Under the pieces are notes generated by a model, which was not told the DNA's origin, ran no database searches, and was given only the letters and a program-made list of their open reading frames with translations. Shown here piece by piece: positions 53,006-62,487 of a stretch of 64,000 nucleotides of DNA. Position 1 is the stretch's first letter. Every line of letters begins with the position of its first letter. This DNA is from Akkermansia muciniphila. GTDB lineage: Bacteria; Verrucomicrobiota; Verrucomicrobiia; Limisphaerales; SIAT01. The stretch spans positions 1 through 64,000 of the forward strand of contig CAMDJP010000007.1 in assembly GCA_945900775.1 (NCBI GenBank). The letters are read 5' to 3'. Made by a program: the position numbers and the translations under genes.

Positions 53006-56000
53006 ATGAAATTTATCCGCACACTCTTCCTTTGCTTTGTGTTGGGTGCCTTCGCCGCACGACCGGCACAAGCTTTCGTGCTCATCGGCCTGCCTTCTGC
53101 CAACCAGACCGCTACGTTCAATTTCACCGACGACATGGGCGCACCACGGAACATCAAGGAGTTCTTCCGCTGGAACATCCCGAACCTCACCTACTCGTTC
53201 GATGCTAGCTTTGTGAACTTCTTCGGCCTCGAAGGCATCAACGCCGTGAACGAAGCCTTCACCGTGCTGAACGATTTCTTTGTCCCGGCTGACGGCGCCT
53301 ACAGCGGTGCCACTGCGATGGATCTCGTCTCGCACGGCTTCCGCAGCAATTACAACACCACCGCAATCAACGTCACCGCGCAAAACGGACAGGTGATGGA
53401 CATCAAATCGCTCGTGCTCGGCATGGTGGTAAACAACATGGGGCTCGGCAATCCCCACCGGCACGCCTTCTCCATCAACTCGGTCAGGACCAACTTGGCC
53501 GGCACGCAGTTGAACTTCAACGTCCTCCTCCGCAACTGGGATCCCATCACTTACACTTCCTCCTCCAATATCAACAGCGTCGGGTATAGCTATCGCCTTA
53601 TCCACGACGCCCCACCCTCCGTCGGGGTCACCGTCGCTCCCTCCGTGATGGATATGGAGGAGTTCACCACTGACACCTCGGGCAACGCTTACACCACCGT
53701 CGCCGGCATCGCCGATGCCTTCTATGGCAACACCGCCCTTTTCTGGACCGACACGCCCACGCTCTACGGCTTCGGCGTCTATTACCACAAGGACAACGCC
53801 ATCGGCGGCCAAACCGAACCGCGGCACACGCTCACCTACGACGACGCCGGCGGCCTGAAATATCTCTATCGCACGAACAACTTCGTCTATGAATCGCTCG
53901 ATCCCTCCGTCGTGCTCGTGACGCCGACGCAATTCCTGCCCATCACCGCTCTCCCCGTCTTCCCTGGACCCACCGGCCGACTCTTCCCTGATACACTCGG
54001 CGGCAACCAAGGCCTCATCCCACGCCGCAATTTGCCTGGCCTACCGCCGGGCATCCCGACGGTCTCCGTTCTCCCCGCCCCCGTACCGCCAGTGATTGTG
54101 GATGTCGCCCTGCGCGGTGGTAAGGATCGGATGCAGTTCCACTATCAACCGTTCGATTCGCTCCTCGGCGTCACCTTCACCGCCACGAACCAGACGTGGA
54201 CCGACGTCTTCGTGAGTACCAACGGCCAGAACGTGGTGCGAAGCGGCAATACCTTCGCCATCGCCCAGCCGGGTCTAAAGTTCTTCGACCAGACCATCGG
54301 CCGCGCCGTCTTCCAGCCGGACATCATCTTCGTCGCCGACGATCTCGGCCTCAGCCCCGATGGTGTGCCAATCGCGTGGGACCGCACGCCGAATACCGCT
54401 TGGATCGACAATTCGACCAACAATATCGGCGCCGTCCTCCTCACCATCATCCCGACCGGTCCTGGCATTATTTCCACCGCTGGCGCGCCTATCCAGTACA
54501 CCTTCAATAAAATCGCCGAAGGCTTCGAAGTCATCTGGTCCGGCGAGGCCAGCGTGATTGGCAACACCACCCCCTACTCGCTCTGGGGGCATATCTTCGG
54601 CCCTGGCCCAACCGACATAACGATCTTCCCGAGCAACGGCGCCATGTCCATCATGGAGAACGTCGTCGCCCCCTCCACCCTCCCGCCGACCGTCTCCATG
54701 GTCTCGGATGACGGCGGCCTCTCCCCCATCCTGCCCGCCTCGCTCGCTCGCACCACCGAGGCACTCACTCTGCTCGGCCAGAACCTTGCCTCCGTCACCT
54801 CGATTGAAATCATTGATGCATCGAACACCAACTCGATCCTGCAGACCATCTCTCCTATCGGCAGGATTCTTTCCGACCAGAAAATCACCATCCCTGCCGG
54901 TGTTTTGAACGAAACCACCGACAACAACGGGACCGCCAGCGGCCGCCGTGTACGCGTGCGAAACTCCGTCGGCCCTGCCGTCGGCCCGCAAGACTTCGGC
55001 ATCACGACCGGCATACCCGTCATCACCGGCACATCGGCGGACAGCGAGACTTTCGATCGCAGCGGCAACGCCCCGCTTCGTATCTTCGGCTACGGCTTTA
55101 AAGCCACAGGCAACGCCGCGCTCACCCACCTCCGCGTCGAGAACGCCAGCGGCACCCAGCTCCAACCCGCCACCGGCGTGAGCACGGCCGTCACCTTCAG
55201 CATCCTTTCCGACACCGAAGCGGAAATCCCGACCGGTAGCAGTTCTACCGCTGCCATCTCCAGTCTCTCCGATGGCGCCAGCCGCCGCATCCGCGTCGCC
55301 CGCGCCTCCGCCGCCGCCGACCTCAGCGCGACCAACGGCGTCACCACCATCGCCAACATCACCACCACGCCCAGTGTCACGAGCGTCGTTTCCTCGACCG
55401 GCGGCAACGCCACCTTCCGGCGCGATGAAACGGTCATCATCAGCGGCGCCGCCCTCAACACCTCCACACAGATTGAACTCGTGAAATCCGACGGCTCCTC
55501 CTTCTCTCCGTCGGTCGTCATTGCCCTCCCTGCCGCGGGCGTCGGTGTAGATGACAACGGCTCGCGAATCACCATCAGCCCCAGCACTCTCACCGACTCT
55601 GGTGCGGATGAAGGCAACGCCACCGAGACCCGCCGCGTGAAGGTCACCAACCTGGTTGGCTCGGGCTCGAGCAACGCTACCACCACCTTCACCGTCAACA
55701 CGCAGCCGACCGTCTCCGCCGTCTCCGGCTTCGCCGCCACGCATCCCGGGGCGTTCGACCGCAGTCAGGTCACTGGCGACGACCTCCTCATCACCGGTAC
55801 CGGCCTCAAGGCTGCCACCGAGATTCACATCGTGAATGAGAACAGCGGCGACCTAACCAACAACCCGAAAATCACTCTGCCTATCAACGGCGTGACCATC
55901 ACCGATACTTCGATCACCATCGACACGCAGACCGTCCAGTTCACGAACGGCTCGAACGCCGACTCCAATAGCACTTCACTCTACCGCCGCATTCGCGTGG

Positions 56001-56758
56001 TGAGCGCCCGCAATAACGCCACCACTCCAATTGACCAGAAATTCCAAGTCGCCATCCCACCTACCTTCACCTCGCTGGCGGGCACCGGCTTGGCGAGCCC
56101 CAACTTTGAACGCAACGGCACGTTCATCTTCACCGGTACCGGTCTGGAGAACTTCACGCAGATTGAGATTGTGGACACTGCCGGCAACGCCCTCGCGGGC
56201 GTGACCGCCCTCACCCAGACCACGCTCGGCATCGATGGCAACTTCACCGGCACCAGCATCACCGTGGGCACAAGCGACTTCACGCAGGGCAACCTCCTCG
56301 ACTCAATCACCGCGCTTAGCCGACGTGTGAAGGTCAAGAACCCCGTCGGCAACATCGTCAGCTCCAACAACGCCACCGGTGCCTTCACCGTCTCGGACAC
56401 ACCGACCTTCGGCACTACCGCGCAGACGTTCGCAGGCGCAGGCTTTGACGCCAGCACCACCACCTACGACCTCAGCACCGGGAGCTTCGTGATTAATGGT
56501 GTGAACTTCCGCGGCGTGAAGAACATCTTCTTCAACTTCGGCAACGGCACGGCGAGCAGCGCGACGGCCGTCGATGCCAGCGCGCCGCCCGCCGGCATCA
56601 CCTTCAACGCGGCCGGCACGCAGATTACCATTGCCAACACCTTCGCGTTCCCGACCAGTTGGATTGGCGGCGGCAACCGCTCCGTTATCCTAGAAACTGC
56701 TGCGAACCGGAATGCCACAACCTTCTCCACGGGGAGCGGCATCACCACCCAGCCCTAA
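53006..56758 (+). CDS. Giant secreted protein with TIG/Ig-like repeats
   Basis: A 1250-residue exported protein. A signal peptide (IRTLFLCFVLGAFAARPAQA) is followed by a region of about 550 residues that may be a globular head (FRWNIPNLTYSFDASFVNFFG; no HExxH seen). From about residue 570 there are repeats of 100-120 residues with a common pattern. Each opens P-x-V, has an FDR- or FRRDE-type element, then G(T)GL-x-x-x-T-x-I-E-I-V, and closes RRV-x-V-x-N-x-x-G ... FTV. This resembles IPT/TIG domains. The very end is ETAANRNATTFSTG. It is rich in Thr, Asn and Ser. Probably a cell-surface or extracellular structural protein. A paralogue lies at 62488-64000. Confidence 0.8.
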   Translation: MKFIRTLFLCFVLGAFAARPAQAFVLIGLPSANQTATFNFTDDMGAPRNIKEFFRWNIPNLTYSFDASFVNFFGLEGINAVNEAFTVLNDFFVPADGAYSGATAMDLVSHGFRSNYNTTAINVTAQNGQVMDIKSLVLGMVVNNMGLGNPHRHAFSINSVRTNLAGTQLNFNVLLRNWDPITYTSSSNINSVGYSYRLIHDAPPSVGVTVAPSVMDMEEFTTDTSGNAYTTVAGIADAFYGNTALFWTDTPTLYGFGVYYHKDNAIGGQTEPRHTLTYDDAGGLKYLYRTNNFVYESLDPSVVLVTPTQFLPITALPVFPGPTGRLFPDTLGGNQGLIPRRNLPGLPPGIPTVSVLPAPVPPVIVDVALRGGKDRMQFHYQPFDSLLGVTFTATNQTWTDVFVSTNGQNVVRSGNTFAIAQPGLKFFDQTIGRAVFQPDIIFVADDLGLSPDGVPIAWDRTPNTAWIDNSTNNIGAVLLTIIPTGPGIISTAGAPIQYTFNKIAEGFEVIWSGEASVIGNTTPYSLWGHIFGPGPTDITIFPSNGAMSIMENVVAPSTLPPTVSMVSDDGGLSPILPASLARTTEALTLLGQNLASVTSIEIIDASNTNSILQTISPIGRILSDQKITIPAGVLNETTDNNGTASGRRVRVRNSVGPAVGPQDFGITTGIPVITGTSADSETFDRSGNAPLRIFGYGFKATGNAALTHLRVENASGTQLQPATGVSTAVTFSILSDTEAEIPTGSSSTAAISSLSDGASRRIRVARASAAADLSATNGVTTIANITTTPSVTSVVSSTGGNATFRRDETVIISGAALNTSTQIELVKSDGSSFSPSVVIALPAAGVGVDDNGSRITISPSTLTDSGADEGNATETRRVKVTNLVGSGSSNATTTFTVNTQPTVSAVSGFAATHPGAFDRSQVTGDDLLITGTGLKAATEIHIVNENSGDLTNNPKITLPINGVTITDTSITIDTQTVQFTNGSNADSNSTSLYRRIRVVSARNNATTPIDQKFQVAIPPTFTSLAGTGLASPNFERNGTFIFTGTGLENFTQIEIVDTAGNALAGVTALTQTTLGIDGNFTGTSITVGTSDFTQGNLLDSITALSRRVKVKNPVGNIVSSNNATGAFTVSDTPTFGTTAQTFAGAGFDASTTTYDLSTGSFVINGVNFRGVKNIFFNFGNGTASSATAVDASAPPAGITFNAAGTQITIANTFAFPTSWIGGGNRSVILETAANRNATTFSTGSGITTQP

Positions 56759-57038
56759 CGGCGGGCGCACGAGCCAACGTTCCATTGGGGTTCAGTGAGA
56801 GCTCGCTGTCCTGTAGTGAGAACTGCCCAGCTTGCGCGCCAGCCTTCGCAGTAGCGAGCGCCGCAGTCGTTCCCTATTCCGCATTCGCAGCACCCGCCAG
56901 CCCAGCTCCGGCTTGAGCCAGCGGCGGATAATCCATTCGAGAAAATGGCGCAAGAGACGCTTCACAAAAATCACGCATCAGACGACCGAGCCGAGCAGGA
57001 TTGAAACCAACCAGCGGGGCAATCCCAGAAACCCCCGC
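56759..57038. other. Intergenic stretch with no convincing gene
   Basis: About 280 bases between the end of the TIG-repeat gene (plus) and the 3' end of the sigma-factor pseudogene (minus). A 60-residue basic minus-strand frame (56974 to 56792) exists but has no recognisable features. No terminator hairpin with a T-run was found. Confidence 0.4.
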
Positions 57039-57681
57039 TCACTTCTGCGGCACGCCCTGTTCCAATTCCTTCTCCAACCGTTGCTGTTCGCGGTTCAACA
57101 CCCCGCCGACGCGATGCTTCGCGAGATAAATCTGCCCGCCCTTAATATCCAGCGCCTTGACCACCTGCGCCACCGGCCACCCCTTCACCCCGCGACAGTG
57201 GAAGATCTGGAACTGCTTGGGGTTCACCTGCTCCTTCGCTACGTCCAGCGCGGCGGTGAGCAGGTTATTCCGCCACTCCTCTTCCCACACCGCGTCGATT
57301 GCCGACCCAGCTGGGTCAGGGATTTGCTCCAGCGAATCCCTCCCCGAATCGTCGCTCACAGGCAGCACCTCGTTCGGCACCTGACGGTTTCGCTTGCGGA
57401 AATGATCGGCAATGCGCCGCTTGGCCAGATGCACCAGCCAACTCTTGAAGATCTACCGGCTCCGGTCGCACTGGAACTTACCGATGGATTTAGAGACCGA
57501 TATCACCGTCTCCTGAACCACGTCCTGCGCCTCCTCCTCGCTACAGGCCCGCGTGCAGTGCCGCGCTGTAGATGAAGCGCCAGTAGGGGTTGAAGAACTC
57601 TTGCCAGCTCGTTACGTCTTCGTGGTCCTTGAGCCGATGGAGGAGCGTCTGCCGCGTCGGCTGCCAGTCGTCGAATTTCAT
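57039..57681 (-). pseudogene. ECF-type sigma factor, broken by a frameshift and a nonsense codon
   Basis: Intact, this would encode about 210 residues of an ECF-like sigma factor. Region 2 starts MKFDDWQPTRQTLLHRL and includes NPYWRFIYSAALHAGL. One extra T near 57544 then puts a TAG in frame. After shifting frame the product continues as SEEEAQDVVQETVISVSKSIG, and a second TAG occurs at 57453-57455 just before IFKSWLVHLAKRRIADHF. Region 4 (QVVKALDIKGGQIYLAKHRV) follows to the stop at 57039. Two independent lesions make a true pseudogene more likely than one sequencing error. A longer in-frame start at 57744 is possible. Confidence 0.8.
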
Positions 57682-57871
57682 AAGCTGCCCCTTCCATCGC
57701 TGGCGGAGTGCGCTTTCTTTTAAGAATTCTTCAAGTGAATCCATAAACCTTCAGGGACATGGAGGGACCATATCTCGCAGGTTGACGACGATTGACGACG
57801 GTTTGAATAAAGAAGGAAGCCAATCACTGTGAAGCAGCGCGTCCTTATCAAGCGGAAGCCGAGAGAATAGC

Positions 57872-59137
57872 TCAGAGCAGCGGGTAGCAGACGAGCTCGC
57901 GCGCGTCGCGCACGTAAAGGCGACCGCCCGCGTAGGCGGGGTAGTTCCAGTTCTTGCCGCAAGCCTGCACGCGACCGAGCTCGCGATAGGCACCGGCCTC
58001 GCCGGCGACGAAGACGAGCTGGCCATCGTCGGTGAGCACCAGGAGGTTTTTGCCAAGGCCAATCACGGAGGAGTTGTCCTTGCCGAAACCGGGCGCGACC
58101 CACTTCTGCTCGCCGGTGGCGGGATCGATGCAGACGAAGTTCTTCGCTGGGCCGTGGCTGAAGAGGTTGCCGTTCAGCAGCACGGGCGTAGCGAGGTTGA
58201 TTTTCATGGCGGGGTTCTTCCAATCCTCGAAGGCCTTCACCTCGTCGCCCTGCTTTACGACCTTGAAAGCGATGGTGCCGAAGGTGTGGGAGTTGACGAG
58301 GACGCGGTCGCCAAGAATGACGGGGGTGGCGACGTGACGGCGGGCGGCGGTCTTGAGCGGCACGCGCCAGAGGGTCTTGCCAGTAGTGCGGTCGAGGCTC
58401 AGGAGCGCCTCGGCATTCAGCACGATGGCCTGACGCACGCCGGCGAGAGTGGCGACCTGCACAGCGGAATAAGCGGTCTCGTCGTTGCCGCCAGCCCAGA
58501 GCTGCTTGCCGGTGAGTTTGTCGAGGCAGACGAGCGTCCCCTTCTCGGTGCTGCCGACGGGGATGATGATGTGCGAGCCGTCCACGACGGGCGAGCCGTT
58601 ATTGCCGCGACGGCGGCTCGTGCCAGTGTCGGAATTGCCGCCGAGGAAGGCCACGCCGTAATCTTTCTCGAAGCTCATGCCCCAGATCTTCTTGCCGTCG
58701 GTCATAGAGAGACAGGCGAATTCACCGCTCACCGACTGGACATAGACGCGGTCGCCATCCACGACCGGCGTCGCGCGTGGGCCGTTACCGAAGTTGTCGC
58801 CCTTGGCCGGCGCATAGAGCGTCTTCCAGACTTCGCGGGCGTTCTTCGTGTCAATGAGGTGGCAAATCTCGTTCTTCTCATCCACGTCCGCGTACACGAG
58901 CTTGTCGCCGACGACGACCGGCGAGGAGAAGCCGCTACCGACATTGATTCGCCACGCGGCCTTGAGCTCCTTCGGCAAACTCGACGGCACCGGAACGCCC
59001 GCGGGCACGACGCCCGTGCGGTCCGGCCCCAGCCACTGCGGCCAATCGGCGCTCGAAGCGCTCGCGGCGAACAGACCAGTGACAGCGAGGCAGGCGGAAG
59101 AGACAGCGGCGCGGCGGAGAAATGAGAGCGTGTTCAT
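57872..59137 (-). CDS. Secreted PQQ-like beta-propeller protein (BamB-type)
   Basis: A 421-residue protein with a signal peptide (AAVSSACLAVTGLFAASASSA). The first mature motif is WPQWLGPDRTGVVP, which is typical of planctomycete and verrucomicrobial PQQ-propellers. Repeated blades are marked by GSGFSSPVVVGDKLVYAD, ARATPVVDGDRVYVQSV-like and GKQLWAGGNDETAY. It belongs to the pyrrolo-quinoline quinone repeat family, here probably a structural propeller. It lies 89 bases from the LptE-like gene on the same strand. Confidence 0.9.
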   Translation of the reverse strand: MNTLSFLRRAAVSSACLAVTGLFAASASSADWPQWLGPDRTGVVPAGVPVPSSLPKELKAAWRINVGSGFSSPVVVGDKLVYADVDEKNEICHLIDTKNAREVWKTLYAPAKGDNFGNGPRATPVVDGDRVYVQSVSGEFACLSMTDGKKIWGMSFEKDYGVAFLGGNSDTGTSRRRGNNGSPVVDGSHIIIPVGSTEKGTLVCLDKLTGKQLWAGGNDETAYSAVQVATLAGVRQAIVLNAEALLSLDRTTGKTLWRVPLKTAARRHVATPVILGDRVLVNSHTFGTIAFKVVKQGDEVKAFEDWKNPAMKINLATPVLLNGNLFSHGPAKNFVCIDPATGEQKWVAPGFGKDNSSVIGLGKNLLVLTDDGQLVFVAGEAGAYRELGRVQACGKNWNYPAYAGGRLYVRDARELVCYPLL

Positions 59138-59226
59138 CGGAGGTTTAAGTACGGGAAAGAGACGTCGCCCTCAACGCTTTTCTTCAGGGAAACCCGAGGG
59201 ACGAAAGCAAATGCGAAGCCACTCGC

Positions 59227-59763
59227 TCACCATGTGCCGTCCACGATGAGCGTGGTGGCGCGGCGGGCGAGGTCCTCGGCGATAAGGGGCAGAGCTTGAC
59301 GCTCGCCGCTGGCGAGGTCGTTGCCGACGCGAATGGTCGAGGTGCCGGTGATCTCGCGGGTGAGCAGCACCTTGCCGGTGGCGCGCTCGGTGACGACGAC
59401 CTCGGCAGTGAGCACGAGCGAATAGTCCTGCACCTGCAGCACGTCGCCAAGCGTATAGCTAATGCCGTTGCGGGTGAATCGCTTGAGCTTGCCGCTCACG
59501 ACGAGGTCGCCCGCACCGGCGGTCTCGAGGCGATACGTGCCATCCTGCTGGAGGCGCTTGCGAAAGGCGTGGCTCACCGCCTCGACGAGGCGCGGCTCCT
59601 TGGTGAGGTTCTCGAAGAAAGCGATTTGGACCGAACGCGCGTTCGGCGCGAGGCCTCCGGTCGGCCCAAGCCGATACCCAGCGCAACCTAAGCTCGCAAG
59701 CACAACGGCGAAAACCGCAGCGCGGGTCACGCGGACGAGGGTTGAGGTCGCTGGGAAATTCAT
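59227..59763 (-). CDS. lptE: LptE-like LPS-assembly lipoprotein
   Basis: A 178-residue lipoprotein; the signal ends ASLGCAGYRLG with the lipobox Cys at residue 27. The mature part has the LptE-type pattern: VQIAFFENLTKEPRLVEAVSHAFRK, DLVVSGKLKRFTRNGISY and a C-terminal helix. In other bacteria LptE plugs the LptD barrel for LPS export. A GGAG lies just before the ATG at 59763. It starts 7 bases after the BamD-like gene, so they form an outer-membrane biogenesis pair. Confidence 0.75.
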   Translation of the reverse strand: MNFPATSTLVRVTRAAVFAVVLASLGCAGYRLGPTGGLAPNARSVQIAFFENLTKEPRLVEAVSHAFRKRLQQDGTYRLETAGAGDLVVSGKLKRFTRNGISYTLGDVLQVQDYSLVLTAEVVVTERATGKVLLTREITGTSTIRVGNDLASGERQALPLIAEDLARRATTLIVDGTW

Positions 59764-59770
59764 CGGCTCC

Positions 59771-61366
59771 TTATTTCTGGGGCACCACTGCGGCTTGATC
59801 GAGCGCCGCCGCCTTCGCGCTGGCGACCTTGCGCATCTGCTCCAGTTCCTTGGCTTGCTTGGCGTCGACCGACAGAGCAGCGAAGTCGAGACCCCGCAAG
59901 GCAGCGTCAGCCTCGGCATATTTGCTAAGAGCCTCGCCCTCGCGCTTCTTCTTCTCGGCTTTCTCGGCAGCGGAGAAGGCCTCGCGGGCGAGCCGGATAC
60001 GCCGCAACTCGGCGCCACGCGTGCGTTCGCGGGAGGCAGCGGATTCCACCTCACCGAGCTTGGCAGCGGCAGTGTCGCGAATCTGCTCCAGCTCCTTCAC
60101 CGCTCCCGGATCTTTCGCCCACTTCTCGATGGGCAAGGCCTGAAGATTGAGCGCGGCTTCGCGGTATTGGCGGAGAGCTTCGCTGGTGTTGCGCTTTGCC
60201 TCGGCCCCACGGGCGGCGGTGTGGGCGATGCGAGCGGCCTCGAGACGACGGGCGTTCAACTCATCCACGCGTTTGCTGGCGGCCGCGTTCATCGCTTGGG
60301 CTTCGCGCAGCACCTTGTCGGAGCTGAGCGCACGGGTGAACTCCACGACGCGAGAATGATAAACCTGCGCAGCGACCCATTTCTGCTGCTTCTCGTAAAA
60401 CTCCGCGGTAACGCGTGCGCCGCGGGCCTGCTCGAGGCGCATCTGATCAATCTCCTCCTGCGCCTGCTTCGTGCGGTCGGCGTCCTTCGTGTGGAGCGCC
60501 TTGAATATCTCGTAGGATTCGATGGCCTTGCCAGCAATTGACTGGTCGTATTCGCCGTCGCTGGCTTGATTCTGGTAGGCGCGACCAATGCTGAAGCGCG
60601 CTTGTGCGACGAGGTCGTCGCTCTTACGCGGGGCCGCGGTCTCGCTGTCAGGGCGCAGCTTGCCGTAACGGTCAGCGAGCTGCTCGTAGGCGCGGATGGC
60701 TTGATTGAAACTCTCGGCGTCACCGAACCAGCCGGTAGCACCCTTCTCGTAAGCCTTACCAATCTTGAGTTGCGCCTCGACGGCGTTGTCCGCGTAGGGG
60801 GCGTTGGTGACGACTTGCTCATAGAGCTTGGCCGTGCCGTCCATCGAGTTGCGCATCGGCAAGTAGAGGCCGCCGAGCTGCATCCACGCCGTCTGCGGAC
60901 GCCAGCGGTACCACTGACCGCCTAGATGGCGGTCGGCGATGGCGAGCTGGCGCGTAGCCGCCTCGGCACACTTCTCGAACTTGGGGAACCGCTCGATGAT
61001 CCTCTGGTATTCGCGGAAGGCGTCCTCATCGAACTTCATCGCCTCGAGCGCGAGCGCGGTGACGTAGTGCGCGTGCGGTGCGCTTTCACCATCCGGCCTC
61101 TCCTCCACGATGAGCTGCGCGGCGAAGAGCGCGAGGTCGTAATCCTTTTTCTCGTACGCCTCGAGCGCGATTTTCAGCTTCTCGCGGGGACTTTTTTCCA
61201 TCAACTCGCCCTGCATGCCCGGACGGATGTAACGCCAGCCGACGCCGGGGAAATACTTCAGGCCGTGATTGGATTCCTTATCCAGCTTTTGCTGCCGGAC
61301 CGGATCCAGCGTCCAGCCCGGAATAACAAAGGCAAACAACAGGGTGACAATCGCAAAACCTTTCAT
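59771..61366 (-). CDS. Periplasmic TPR protein, BamD-like
   Basis: A 531-residue protein with a signal peptide (KGFAIVTLLFAFVIPGWTLD). The first half resembles BamD/YfiO TPRs (AYEKKDYDLALFAAQLIVEE, YVTALALEAMKFDEDAFREY, AQLKIGKAYEKGATGWFG), while the second is coiled coil (EAARIAHTAARGAEAKRN). No lipobox Cys is seen, unlike Escherichia coli BamD, so anchoring differs. ATG 61366 is chosen over the upstream in-frame extension to 61654. It is transcribed with the LptE-like gene. Confidence 0.7.
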   Translation of the reverse strand: MKGFAIVTLLFAFVIPGWTLDPVRQQKLDKESNHGLKYFPGVGWRYIRPGMQGELMEKSPREKLKIALEAYEKKDYDLALFAAQLIVEERPDGESAPHAHYVTALALEAMKFDEDAFREYQRIIERFPKFEKCAEAATRQLAIADRHLGGQWYRWRPQTAWMQLGGLYLPMRNSMDGTAKLYEQVVTNAPYADNAVEAQLKIGKAYEKGATGWFGDAESFNQAIRAYEQLADRYGKLRPDSETAAPRKSDDLVAQARFSIGRAYQNQASDGEYDQSIAGKAIESYEIFKALHTKDADRTKQAQEEIDQMRLEQARGARVTAEFYEKQQKWVAAQVYHSRVVEFTRALSSDKVLREAQAMNAAASKRVDELNARRLEAARIAHTAARGAEAKRNTSEALRQYREAALNLQALPIEKWAKDPGAVKELEQIRDTAAAKLGEVESAASRERTRGAELRRIRLAREAFSAAEKAEKKKREGEALSKYAEADAALRGLDFAALSVDAKQAKELEQMRKVASAKAAALDQAAVVPQK

Positions 61367-61697
61367 AGCTGTGCGACGGTATCGGAGCCCGCCAAACGCG
61401 TCAAGGCGGTCGCGGTAAAAAGTTGGCCGCTTTGTCGCCCCGCTGAGAGAGATGCGCCCTACATCCACCCACCGTTCCAGCAACATGAAAATCGGCACTC
61501 TTCTCCCCCTGCTCTTGGGCGCCTTGCCACGCACGCGCACGAGGAGTGGCCCCCTCATTTCCACCTCGAGTCGACCCTCATCAGTCTCGACCTCTGTTTG
61601 AAGTGACCGCCGGAGACATCGCGTAGAGAAGCGGTTTGCCCAGCGTCTTTGCAAAACACTTTGCCAATCTCATAACCCTCCTCTAGCGTTCCGCGCC
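61367..61697. other. Divergent intergenic region without a clear gene
   Basis: About 330 bases between the BamD-like gene (minus) and the HAD phosphatase gene (plus). It should contain both promoters. A 38-residue plus-strand frame starts at 61495 with a hydrophobic run (MKIGTLLPLLLGAL), then loses character; a shifted frame continues with HEEWPPHFHLESTLISL. That could be the relic of a small secreted protein, but the support is weak. Confidence 0.4.
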
Positions 61698-62375
61698 ATG
61701 ATTCGAGTAGTTCTCTTCGATATTGACGGCACGCTCATCACGACCGGCGGAGCAGGTGTGCGCGCGTTTGGTCGTGCCTTCGACAGCGAGTTTAAGCTGC
61801 CGCACGCGACGGAATCGCTGCAGTTCGCCGGCCGCACCGACACCGGACTCGCCCTCGAAGTTTTCGCCGCCAACGGTATCAAACCGACAACTAGAAATCT
61901 CCAGCGCTTCTTCGCCGCCTACACACCTCACTTGGAGGAGATGCTCGGCGATTGCACCGGGCATATTTGTCCGGGCGTGAAAAAATTCATCAACGAATTG
62001 AAAGCCTTGCGGCCCGCGCCGCTGCTCGGCCTCCTCACCGGCAACATCCGTCCTGGAGCCGAGTTGAAGCTGCGCCGGTACGGCCTGTGGCAGCACTTCA
62101 CGTTCGGCGCCTACGGCGATGAGCATTCCGAGCGGAACAAGGTGGCGCTGAGTGCCCGCCGATACAGCCGCCGATTACTGGGGCGCGGGCTGAAGGCCGA
62201 AGAAATCCTCGTCATCGGCGACACGCCCCGCGACATCGAGTGCGCGCGAGCCATCGGCGCGAAGGTGCTGGCTGTCGCCACCGGCGATTACACCATTGCC
62301 GAACTGCAGGTGCACCAGCCTGAATGGTGCGTGGAAGATTTGAGAACTGTCCGCGCTAGAATCATCTGCGCCTGA
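61698..62375 (+). CDS. HAD-superfamily phosphatase, phosphoglycolate-phosphatase-like
   Basis: A 225-residue HAD hydrolase. Motif I is FDIDGT (Asp8 nucleophile, Asp10). Motif II is LLGLLTGN and motif IV is GDTPRDIECARAIGAKVLAV. The cap domain (GGAGVRAFGRAFDSEF onward) is of the phosphoglycolate-phosphatase/beta-phosphoglucomutase type. The exact substrate is unknown. Start ATG 61698. Confidence 0.9.
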   Translation: MIRVVLFDIDGTLITTGGAGVRAFGRAFDSEFKLPHATESLQFAGRTDTGLALEVFAANGIKPTTRNLQRFFAAYTPHLEEMLGDCTGHICPGVKKFINELKALRPAPLLGLLTGNIRPGAELKLRRYGLWQHFTFGAYGDEHSERNKVALSARRYSRRLLGRGLKAEEILVIGDTPRDIECARAIGAKVLAVATGDYTIAELQVHQPEWCVEDLRTVRARIICA

Positions 62376-62407
62376 AAACTAACCGGGCTTGCTAACCCAG
62401 AAAGCGA

Positions 62408-62439
62408 TTGGGGCCAGAACCTGGCGGTTCTGACCCCAA
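62408..62439. terminator. Strong hairpin between convergent genes
   Basis: TTGGGGCCAGAACC and GGTTCTGACCCCAA form a 14-bp stem with one mismatch and a TGGC loop. It lies between the HAD gene (plus, stop 62375) and the TIG-repeat paralogue (minus, stop 62488). There is no long T-run, so its role as a bidirectional terminator is probable but not certain. Confidence 0.6.
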
Positions 62440-62487
62440 CTCACTACCCCTCCCCCTTGGCTTTGCCTTTCGGCAAAAATGTCTGCG

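Noticed and set aside
54275-55828. A 517-residue frame antisense to the TIG-repeat gene
   Set aside because: Its Gly/Asp/Val-rich composition mirrors the Thr/Ala/Asn codons of the real gene; no start signals or domains.
61495-61611. A 38-residue frame with a signal-like start, MKIGTLLPLLLGAL
   Set aside because: It loses any protein-like character after 14 residues. A frameshifted relic is possible but cannot be shown.
62462-62477. Short hairpin TTTGCC-TTTC-GGCAAA as a terminator
   Set aside because: There is no T-run after the stem on either strand.
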